From Novosphingobium sp. AP12 (GTDB taxonomy: Bacteria > Pseudomonadota > Alphaproteobacteria > Sphingomonadales > Sphingomonadaceae): DNA of 33,948 nucleotides. How positions within the stretch are numbered: position 1 is the first letter of the stretch; each line of letters begins with the position of its first letter. Shown piece by piece: positions 16,342-23,478 of this stretch. The stretch lies in the NCBI RefSeq assembly GCF_000281975.1, contig NZ_AKKE01000058.1, positions 1-33,948 of the forward strand, given 5' to 3'. The notes below the pieces were generated by a model that ran no database searches, was not told the origin of the DNA, and saw only the letters and a program-made list of their open reading frames with translations. The translations under genes were made by a program, and so were the position numbers.

Positions 16342-16605
16342 TCAGAGCCCGAGAATGGGGTCGAGCTGGCCCTGGCGGTCGAGCGCGCTGATGTCGTCGT
16401 ATCCGCCGTAGGCCTTGTCATCGACGAGTATCTGCGGGACCGTCACGGCGCCAGGTACTCGCTGGACCATCTCGGCGCGCTTCGGGCCGCCCATGGTGAC
16501 GTCGTATTCCTCATAGGACACGCCCTTGCCGTCGAGCAGCGACTTGGCGGCGACGCAGTAGGGGCAGCCCCACTTGGTGTAGATCTCGATCCTGGGCTGG
16601 CTCAT
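16342..16605 (-). CDS. grxC: Glutaredoxin 3
   Basis: The 87-residue thioredoxin-fold protein carries the dithiol active site C14-P-Y-C17, the glutathione-binding TVPQILVDD segment with cis-proline, and the GGYDDISALD motif. It uses glutathione to reduce protein disulfides and mixed disulfides, for example in ribonucleotide reductase. The start at 16605 gives the normal short N-terminus (MSQPRIEIYT). It is the first of three tightly packed minus-strand genes, and divergent from hsp20 with about 200 bases between. In many relatives comF precedes grxC; it is not present here. Confidence 0.95.
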   Translation of the reverse strand: MSQPRIEIYTKWGCPYCVAAKSLLDGKGVSYEEYDVTMGGPKRAEMVQRVPGAVTVPQILVDDKAYGGYDDISALDRQGQLDPILGL

Positions 16606-16675
16606 TCCTGGTTCCTTTCAGCCTTTGCGGCCTTCGACTTTGCGACCCTTGAAGGTTTCCCCTTGCAGGGCTGAC

Positions 16676-16701
16676 CTTGAAAGGGCCGGCGGCTACCATA
16701 T
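16676..16701 (+). promoter_or_regulatory. Sigma-32 (RpoH)-like promoter of hsp20
   Basis: CTTGAA at 16676-16681 (extended CCTTGAAA) and ACCATAT at 16695-16701 match the heat-shock sigma consensus CTTGAA and CCCATNT, the latter at six of seven positions, with a 13-base spacer. Transcription would begin near 16708-16710, giving a leader of about 95 bases that contains the hairpins described next. Confidence 0.65.
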
Positions 16702-16710
16702 CTAGGAACT

Positions 16711-16802
16711 CGAGTCATGGCCCGCCATGGGGATGGCTCGATCGACGAGGCGCCGGTTGCCGGGCCTCTTTCACGAAGATTGCTCATTTGAGGATTTTTG
16801 TC
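16711..16802 (+). promoter_or_regulatory. ROSE-type RNA thermometer in the hsp20 leader
   Basis: Three hairpins can be drawn. The first has CATGG 16716-16720 with CCATG 16725-16729, enclosed by CGAG/CTCG. The second is GAGGC 16747-16751 plus CCGG 16753-16756, loop TTG, then CCGG 16760-16763 and GCCTC 16764-16768. In the third, the strand 16773-16784 pairs with 16791-16801 and hides the ribosome site. There TTGCT (16780-16784) faces AGGA (16791-16794) with G16782 unpaired, the signature of ROSE elements (UYGCU opposite the Shine-Dalgarno). The stem continues through A-T and G-T pairs to C16774-G16800. ROSE elements melt at heat-shock temperature to allow translation of small heat-shock proteins. 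Confidence 0.8.
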
Positions 16803-17273
16803 ATGAACCGCATAGATTTTTCGCCCTACCGTCGCACCATGGTCGGCTTCGACCGTTTGTTCGACATGATCGAAAACCAGGGCCGCGCCAACGCCGGTGA
16901 CAAGTATCCCCCCTTCAACATCGAACGCCGGGGCGCTGACGCCTACCGCATCACGCTTGCTGTCGCAGGCTTCAAATCCGCCGACATCGACATTACGGCG
17001 CAGGCGAACCTGCTGGTGGTCAAGGGCCAGAAGCCCGACGAGAGCGCCGAAGGTGAATATCTACACGTCGGCATCGCCCAGCGCGGCTTCGAGCGTCGCT
17101 TCGAACTCGCTGACTACGTGCGTGTCGATAGCGCCGACCTTGCAGACGGCCTGCTTGTGATCGACCTCGTCCGCGAGGTTCCCGAAGCGATGAAGCCAAA
17201 GAAGGTCGCGATTGGCGGCAACCGCCTGACCGTGGTCGAAGGCGACGCCAGCGAGGAAACCGCCGCCGCCTGA
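16803..17273 (+). CDS. Small heat shock protein, Hsp20/IbpA family
   Basis: This 156-residue ATP-independent holdase binds unfolding proteins during heat stress. It has a short N-terminal arm (FDRLFDMIEN), the alpha-crystallin domain from about residue 36 (YPPFNIER through DGLLVIDLVREVPE) with the A-x-x-x-D/N-G-L-L-type motif (ADLADGLLVIDL), and the C-terminal VAI anchor in KKVAIGG. It resembles the class A alphaproteobacterial Hsp20 group. The frame is open from 16677, but the ATG at 16803 is chosen: it follows the AGGA ribosome site and gives the family N-terminus MNRIDFSPYRRTMVGFDR. Regulation by a heat-shock promoter and a thermometer leader is visible, and a strong terminator follows. 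Confidence 0.95.
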   Translation: MNRIDFSPYRRTMVGFDRLFDMIENQGRANAGDKYPPFNIERRGADAYRITLAVAGFKSADIDITAQANLLVVKGQKPDESAEGEYLHVGIAQRGFERRFELADYVRVDSADLADGLLVIDLVREVPEAMKPKKVAIGGNRLTVVEGDASEETAAA

Positions 17274-17335
17274 TCTTTGGAGGCGCGCTTTCTTGTCCTT
17301 TGGATGCGCCTCTGGACAAATTGCGTGATAGTTCG

Positions 17336-17369
17336 GGGGCGGTCCGGGATGCCGGGCCGCCCCTTCTTT
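17336..17369 (+). terminator. Rho-independent terminator after hsp20
   Basis: GGGGCGGTCCGG (17336-17347) pairs with CCGGGCCGCCCC (17352-17363) over 12 positions, with one T-G wobble, around loop GATG, followed by TTCTTTC. A weaker 7-bp inverted repeat (17280-17286 with 17306-17312) lies just upstream. Confidence 0.85.
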
Positions 17370-17370
17370 C

Positions 17371-17584
17371 GATGGTGGTTGCGCTGAATGCATTTCGGCG
17401 CGCGAAACATTCTATGGCCCCGCGCCGAAGCAGGGGCGCAGGATCGGCGGCAAGACGGCGGCGCTGGTTGCTCTCAAGGTGCTCGTGCATCCCGCCCGCC
17501 ATGCAGTCGTCCTGCTGGCGATGTCGCCGACCGGTGCCGGACCATCCTTGTCTCCACCATCCTTTTGATCGACACGATCTCCGT
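17371..17584. other. Intergenic stretch between hsp20 terminator and deaminase gene
   Basis: No confident gene. An open plus-strand frame ending at the TGA 17566-17568 encodes, without an obvious start or ribosome site, a stretch with a Walker-A-like GRRIGGKT followed by a hydrophobic strand AVVLLAMS. Another frame ends in a hydrophobic ILVSTILLIDTISVYLAVIS. Either may be chance or a remnant; see findings. Confidence 0.4.
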
Positions 17585-18616
17585 CTACCTCGCCGTCATC
17601 AGCTGAGCTTCGGCGTAGTCCGCCAGCCTGCCCTGCAGCCGCGCGCGGAGATCCTCGTCGATCCACGCCGCGTCGAAGGCATTACGGCTGATGGTGACGA
17701 AATCCTCCGGCCCGAAACCGGCCAGTTCATGCGCCATCAGCATGTTCTCGTTGATGTACTTACCCTCCATGTAGGCGGGGTCGTCCGAGTTGAGCGTCAG
17801 CCTCAGACCGAGGTCGAGCATCCCGCGCGCGATGGACTGGTTCTCGCCGGGGCGCATCATCTCGTTGGCGTAGGGGCAGACGGTGAAGAACAGGCCCTTC
17901 TCCCTCGCCGCTGCAATCAGTTCCGGTCGGTCGAGCAGGTTGGCGCCGTGATCGATGCGCTCGACACCGATGTCCTCGATGGCCTGGCGGATGTGCTCGT
18001 GGGTGTTCGCCTGGTCGACGTCGCAGTGCATGGTGAGGCGGAAGCCCTCATCGCGCCCACGCCAGAAGATCTCGGCGAACTTGGCGGGCGGGTTGTCCTT
18101 CTCGTCGGAATCGAGGCCGAGGCCGACGATCAGGTGCTTGTAGGGCAGCGCCATTTCGAACACGGCCATCGCGCTTTCGGCGCTGCGTTCGCGCACGAAG
18201 CACATGATGAGTTGCGAGCGGATGCCGAAGTCGCGCTCCGCCTCTATGCGGCCGCGCGTCAGGCCTTCGATCATCGTTGCGAAGGGAACGCCGCGGTCGG
18301 TATGCTGCTGGGGGTCGAAGAACATTTCGGCGTAGAGCACGTTCTGCGCGGCGACCTTCTTCAGATACGCATAGACGAGGTCGCGGAAATCGGCTTCCTG
18401 GTGGAGCACGAAGCTGCCCTCGTAGAAGATCGACAGAAAGCTCGGCAGGTCGTGGTAGACGTAACTGGCGCGCATTTCCTCGACGTTGGCGTAAGGCAGG
18501 TCGACCTTGTTGCGGGCGGCGAGTTCGAACTTCAGTTCGGCTTCCAGCGTGCCTTCGAGGTGAACGTGAAGCTCGGCCTTGGGCAGGCCCGCGATGAACT
18601 CGGCGATCGGTTGCAC
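17585..18616 (-). CDS. Adenosine/adenine deaminase family amidohydrolase
   Basis: This is a zinc hydrolase of the Add family that replaces the 6-amino group of a purine by oxygen, serving purine salvage. In the 343-residue product the metal ligands H17 and H19 (ELHVHLEG), the HCDVD and RIDHG segments and the metal-binding aspartates in LNSDDPAY are visible. The active-site neighbourhood (HCDVDQ, VERIDHGANLL, FTVCPYANE) differs from E. coli Add and is closer to the adenine-deaminase-like branch, so the substrate is open. The start is a GTG at 18616, preceded by GAGGAG; the frame is open further upstream, but the HVH motif at residues 17-19 matches family starts. A hairpin sits directly before the ribosome site. 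Confidence 0.88.
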   Translation of the reverse strand: MQPIAEFIAGLPKAELHVHLEGTLEAELKFELAARNKVDLPYANVEEMRASYVYHDLPSFLSIFYEGSFVLHQEADFRDLVYAYLKKVAAQNVLYAEMFFDPQQHTDRGVPFATMIEGLTRGRIEAERDFGIRSQLIMCFVRERSAESAMAVFEMALPYKHLIVGLGLDSDEKDNPPAKFAEIFWRGRDEGFRLTMHCDVDQANTHEHIRQAIEDIGVERIDHGANLLDRPELIAAAREKGLFFTVCPYANEMMRPGENQSIARGMLDLGLRLTLNSDDPAYMEGKYINENMLMAHELAGFGPEDFVTISRNAFDAAWIDEDLRARLQGRLADYAEAQLMTAR

Positions 18617-18627
18617 GGCGTCTCCTC

Positions 18628-18662
18628 GGCGAGCGCGCGGGTCATGGGCGGCGCGCTCGGCG
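18628..18662 (-). promoter_or_regulatory. Hairpin directly upstream of the deaminase ribosome site
   Basis: CGAGCGCGC (18630-18638) and GCGCGCTCG (18651-18659) are exact 9-base reverse complements with a 12-base loop. On the minus strand the hairpin ends about three bases before GAGGAG (18622-18627), the ribosome site of the deaminase gene. It could influence translation or mRNA stability. No riboswitch class is recognised. Confidence 0.4.
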
Positions 18663-18863
18663 GGGAGAGTAACAAAAATTCGGCGGGCCGGAAGGAGGCA
18701 TTTCGCGACTGCGGAAGAACGGCGTCCGGGCGGGGTTAGTTGATGAAGTGCATGCGCGGAAATGCTTCCACTAAGGGGCCGGCGGGGCACTGGGACGACG
18801 ATGTGAAAGAGCCGACGCGAAGGTAGCAGCGCTCGGCGATGTAGGAAAATGGGTAAAGGCCCG
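18663..18863. other. Upstream region of the deaminase gene
   Basis: About 200 bases with no credible reading frame. It should contain the promoter of the minus-strand deaminase gene, but no clear -35/-10 pair is visible. The AT-rich patch CGAATTTTTGTTA (minus strand, near 18670-18682) is the most promoter-like spot. Confidence 0.4.
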
Positions 18864-18986
18864 TCGTCCCCGGGGACCGCTGGCAGAACTGCGCCTCGCT
18901 TCGAGGGCAGGCGCTACGCGGCGGTGGCCGGCGCGAGGATTCGCCCCAAGGGTTCGCAGCGGTCCCCGCCTGTGCGGCGAGGACGA
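18864..18986. repeat. Nested inverted-repeat element, possible structured RNA or REP/MITE
   Basis: Perfect 12-base arms CGGGGACCGCTG (18871-18882) and CAGCGGTCCCCG (18957-18968) are enclosed by an outer pair TCGTCC (18864-18869) and GGACGA (18981-18986). They surround an inner pair CCTCGC (18894-18899) and GCGAGG (18933-18938). The strand could fold as one long rod with internal bubbles; an alternative local hairpin CCTCG-CTT-CGAGG also exists. It ends three bases before the oxidoreductase stop codon. It matches no RNA family I recognise: it lacks the tmRNA, RNase P and SRP signatures, and the gene context of 6S RNA. A dispersed palindromic repeat is the simplest reading. Confidence 0.6.
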
Positions 18987-18988
18987 GG

Positions 18989-20014
18989 TCAGGCGAGGGT
19001 TACCACCCTGCCCTCACGCGCCGAGACCAGCGCCGCTTCGATCACTTCCTGCACCAGCAGAAGTTCATCGAGCGTGGCCGGAGCCGGCCCCGTGCCAAGG
19101 CAAGCCTGCGCCATCATCGCATAGAAGCGCTCCTGCGACCCTTTCGGCGCCGCGATCTCGCGGCTTGCGCCTTCGCCGTCGAAATGGACCAGCGGATCGG
19201 CATCCTCGCCCCACTCCGCATCGCCCGGCCGCAGCCCTGCCACGGACTGCGCTTCCTGCGGATCCAACTTCTGCTTGATGAGTGTGCCGCCGGTGCCGTG
19301 GACGCGGAACCGGGGTTCGCCGCCGGCCACGCACATGCCGGCGTGCAGGATCACGCGCTTGTCCGGATAACGTAGGACGACATGAGCCCAGTCAGGCGCG
19401 CCGCTGCCTTCGCGGAAGGACGCGATGTCGGCGCTGACCGCTTCGGGGCGGCCGAACAGGAGCAGCGCCTGGTCGGCGAGGTGCGGGCCGAGGTCGTACC
19501 ACACGCCCGAGCCGGGGCTGCCGTCCTCGCGCCAGCGGTCGCGGACCTGCGGGCGGAAGCGGTCGAAGTGCGATTCGAAATGGACGACGCGGCCGACGAG
19601 GCCTTGCTCGATGGCAGAGCGCACGGCGAGGAAGTCGGTGTCCCAGCGCCGGTTGTGGAAGACGCTGAGGACGAGGCCACGCTCCTGCGCCAGCGCGGCC
19701 AGCGCGCGTGCCTCGGCCAGTTCCAGCGTGAAGGGCTTCTCGACGACGACGTGCCTGCCCTCTTCCAGCACCTGACGCGCGATTTCGGCGTGGGTCGCGC
19801 TGGGGGTGGCGACGACGACCAGTCCGATTGCCGGATCGGCCAGCAGCGTCTCGACGTCGGGGACGATCGCCACGCCCTCGGCCGGCGCCTCGGCATCCGG
19901 CCTGCGGGCGACGACAGCTTTCAGTTCGAGGTCTTGGCAGGCCCGGATGTAGGGCGCGTGAAATACCCGCGTCGCCATCCCGTTGCCGATGATGCCGACG
20001 CCGATCCTGCTCAT
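18989..20014 (-). CDS. Gfo/Idh/MocA family oxidoreductase
   Basis: The 341-residue NAD(P)-dependent dehydrogenase is of the family that acts on sugars, inositols and similar polyols. It has an N-terminal Rossmann fold (GIIGNGMATRVFH, residues 8-20), the conserved VEKPFTLELAEA motif (lysine and proline near the cofactor) and the C-terminal-domain motif WYDLGPHLADQAL with the catalytic-type aspartate and histidine. The overall pattern is like the YdgJ/YhhX group, whose natural substrates are poorly known. It starts four bases after the pyrG stop, so it is probably co-transcribed with CTP synthase, with no evident functional link. A large inverted repeat follows its stop. Confidence 0.9.
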   Translation of the reverse strand: MSRIGVGIIGNGMATRVFHAPYIRACQDLELKAVVARRPDAEAPAEGVAIVPDVETLLADPAIGLVVVATPSATHAEIARQVLEEGRHVVVEKPFTLELAEARALAALAQERGLVLSVFHNRRWDTDFLAVRSAIEQGLVGRVVHFESHFDRFRPQVRDRWREDGSPGSGVWYDLGPHLADQALLLFGRPEAVSADIASFREGSGAPDWAHVVLRYPDKRVILHAGMCVAGGEPRFRVHGTGGTLIKQKLDPQEAQSVAGLRPGDAEWGEDADPLVHFDGEGASREIAAPKGSQERFYAMMAQACLGTGPAPATLDELLLVQEVIEAALVSAREGRVVTLA

Positions 20015-20018
20015 GGCC

Positions 20019-21665
<1,647 letters not shown>

Positions 21666-21728
21666 TTAAATTGCATGGGGGCCCTCAGGCAAGCGCCCGG
21701 AGCCTCAATCCACAGGTCAAACACAAGG

Positions 21729-21755
21729 AAAAGCCGTCTGACAGCGCCAGACGGC
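21729..21755 (-). terminator. Rho-independent terminator between secG and pyrG
   Basis: GCCGTCTG (21733-21740) and CAGACGGC (21748-21755) form a perfect 8-bp stem with a 7-base loop. On the minus strand it is followed by TTTTCCTTG. It lies 40 bases after the secG stop. Confidence 0.85.
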
Positions 21756-21794
21756 ATTCCGATTACGGTGAAGCGCTTAAAAGCGCCTCGAGGG

Positions 21795-22205
21795 CTACTG
21801 CTTGGCAGCACCCGAAAGCGGATCGGCGGGGACCGAGTCGGCCGGGGCCGGCTGCGTGGCGGCGGGGTTCGTCGCCGGAGTCGCGCCGGGGTTCGCCGAG
21901 CCTGCAAGCGGGTCGACCGGCTGAGCCGGAGCGACCGGCGCCGTGCTGCGCTCGAGCGAGGTGTCGATATCGCGGCCGGTGGTTTCGTTCACCGCCATTG
22001 CGGCAAGCACGATGCTCAGCACCACGAACAGCGTCGCCAGCACCGAGGTCGCACGGGTCAGGAAGTTGGCCGCGCCGCGCGCCGACATCAGGCCCGACGG
22101 GCTGCCGCCGACACCGAGGCCACCGCCTTCGGACTTCTGCACCAGGATGACACCCACGAGCAGAGCGGCGACCAGCGCCTGGACCACGGTCAGGAAAAGG
22201 AACAT
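21795..22205 (-). CDS. secG: Preprotein translocase subunit SecG
   Basis: SecG is the small accessory subunit of the SecYEG protein-export channel in the inner membrane. The 136-residue product has two membrane segments (about residues 3-22 and 52-74) linked by the diagnostic cytoplasmic loop QKSEGGGLGVGGSPSGLMSARGA (residues 23-45). After the second segment there is an extended Pro/Ala/Thr-rich tail, longer than in E. coli but frequent in alphaproteobacteria. The ATG at 22205 is preceded by AGAAGG. It follows tpiA by 144 bases in the same direction and ends in the terminator before pyrG. Confidence 0.95.
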   Translation of the reverse strand: MFLFLTVVQALVAALLVGVILVQKSEGGGLGVGGSPSGLMSARGAANFLTRATSVLATLFVVLSIVLAAMAVNETTGRDIDTSLERSTAPVAPAQPVDPLAGSANPGATPATNPAATQPAPADSVPADPLSGAAKQ

Positions 22206-22349
22206 TGTCGTTTCAGCCTTCTGGCGGGGTGCGTGCCCGCATCGTTCTGCCCGCGCAGATAGGCGCTGGCGAGCCCACGCGCAACCCGTGAGCTTGGCAA
22301 TGGCGCGGACAGCCCTCGAAGGCCCCGCCCGCGCTCATCGAAAAAGTGC

Positions 22350-23108
22350 TCAGTCGGCGCCCAGCGAGGCTGCGGCTCCGACGATGGCGAGGAAGCTCTC
22401 CGCCGTGAGGCTGGCGCCGCCCACCAGGGCGCCCCCGACATCGGGGATCGCCAGCAGTTCGGAAGCGTTGTCCGCCTTGACCGAACCACCGTAGAGAATG
22501 CGCACGTCCGCGCCGGCCGACCCGTAGATGGCGACGAGCTGCGCGCGAATCGACTTGTGCATCGCCGCGACGTCCGCGACCGAGGGAACGCGGCCCGTAC
22601 CGATCGCCCAGACCGGCTCGTAGGCGACGGACAGCTTGTCCGCCGCCCCGTCGGTGCCCGGGCACGAGCCCTGGAGCTGTGCTGCGACGACCGCTTCGGC
22701 GTCGCCGGCATCGCGCTGGGCTTCGGTCTCGCCGACGCAGAGGATGACCGCGAGGCCGGCCGAAAGCGCCGCCTCTGCCTTCGCCTTCACGTGCTCGTCG
22801 GTTTCCCGGTTGTATTCGCGGCGTTCCGAGTGGCCGACGATGGTGAAGTCCGCGCCCGCGTCCTTGAGCATCACTGCGGAAACGTCCCCGGTGAAGGCTC
22901 CGTTGTCCCTTGCGTGGCAGTCCTGTCCGCCTACGCCGATCACCTCCACGGCATCGCGAACGCGGTAGAGCAGGGTCGCCGGCGGCGCGATCCCGACCTG
23001 CACCTTGGGAAAGCGTGCGGCCGAACGATCGATGGCGCGCGCCTCGTTGAGCATCGCGCGCGTGCCGTTCATTTTCCAGTTTCCGACGATGTAAGGCAGT
23101 GCAGCCAT
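22350..23108 (-). CDS. tpiA: Triosephosphate isomerase
   Basis: This enzyme interconverts dihydroxyacetone phosphate and glyceraldehyde 3-phosphate in glycolysis and gluconeogenesis. The 252-residue barrel protein shows the active-site N10 and K12 (GNWKMNG), the electrophile H93 (IVGHSERRE), the catalytic base E164 (AYEPVWAIGTG) and the phosphate-binding ILYGGSVKADN. The frame is open upstream to 23165, but the ATG at 23108 gives the standard family N-terminus. It is the first gene of a minus-strand group followed by secG. A TTGACA hexamer about 140 bases upstream is a promoter candidate. Confidence 0.97.
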   Translation of the reverse strand: MAALPYIVGNWKMNGTRAMLNEARAIDRSAARFPKVQVGIAPPATLLYRVRDAVEVIGVGGQDCHARDNGAFTGDVSAVMLKDAGADFTIVGHSERREYNRETDEHVKAKAEAALSAGLAVILCVGETEAQRDAGDAEAVVAAQLQGSCPGTDGAADKLSVAYEPVWAIGTGRVPSVADVAAMHKSIRAQLVAIYGSAGADVRILYGGSVKADNASELLAIPDVGGALVGGASLTAESFLAIVGAAASLGAD

Positions 23109-23224
23109 TTGAATCCCTTGATCAAATACTGGCGAACCTCGGTGAAGTGCCCCGCGGGTCCCCATCGCCCGGTCCCCTCACCGTGATCGCGGCGGAGGGA
23201 ATCAGGTCGTCTCTGTTGCGGCGC

Positions 23225-23253
23225 AGCTAGGCCAGCGCCCCCCGGCTTGTCAA
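23225..23253 (-). promoter_or_regulatory. Candidate promoter of tpiA
   Basis: On the minus strand TTGACA occupies 23253-23248. After a 17-base spacer comes CTAGCT at 23230-23225, a weak -10 of the kind tolerated in alphaproteobacteria, where the TTGAC element dominates. The leader to the tpiA start would be about 110 bases. Confidence 0.5.
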
Positions 23254-23478
23254 AAATTCATCCGCCGTTCAGCGCGACGGTCCCCCACTATCTCTATAAT
23301 GCCACAGGCTCCGGCGAGCGCCAGCGACAGTTTGACCCGCCACTCCGGTTTTGCCCGCCGCTCGCGCTATGCGGCATTGCAGGATGGCCCAACCCACCCT
23401 AAAGCCAGCGCCCGTTTCATAGGCGAAAGTCCGGGGCTCGTCTCCGGCTTCGCAGGCAATCGCTGATCGGTCCGGTTC
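23254..23478. other. Rest of the tpiA-ppiD divergent region
   Basis: The whole divergent gap is 23109-23478. On the plus strand a perfect TATAAT stands at 23295-23300, but no good -35 lies 16-18 bases before it, so the ppiD promoter is uncertain. No small gene or long repeat is seen. Confidence 0.4.

Noticed and set aside
17388..17606. Small hydrophobic-tailed protein overlapping the deaminase 3' end
   Set aside because: No ribosome site, and most of the frame is Arg/Pro/Gly-rich low complexity; only the last 20 residues look like a membrane segment.
18864..18986. 6S RNA, SRP RNA or tmRNA gene
   Set aside because: The long rod with bubbles recalls 6S RNA, but the usual neighbours (zapA, 5-formyltetrahydrofolate cyclo-ligase) are absent, and the SRP tetraloop region and tmRNA signatures are not found.
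23295..23300. Perfect TATAAT as the ppiD promoter
   Set aside because: No acceptable -35 hexamer occurs at 16-18 bases upstream, so the match may be chance; kept only as a remark in the region entry.
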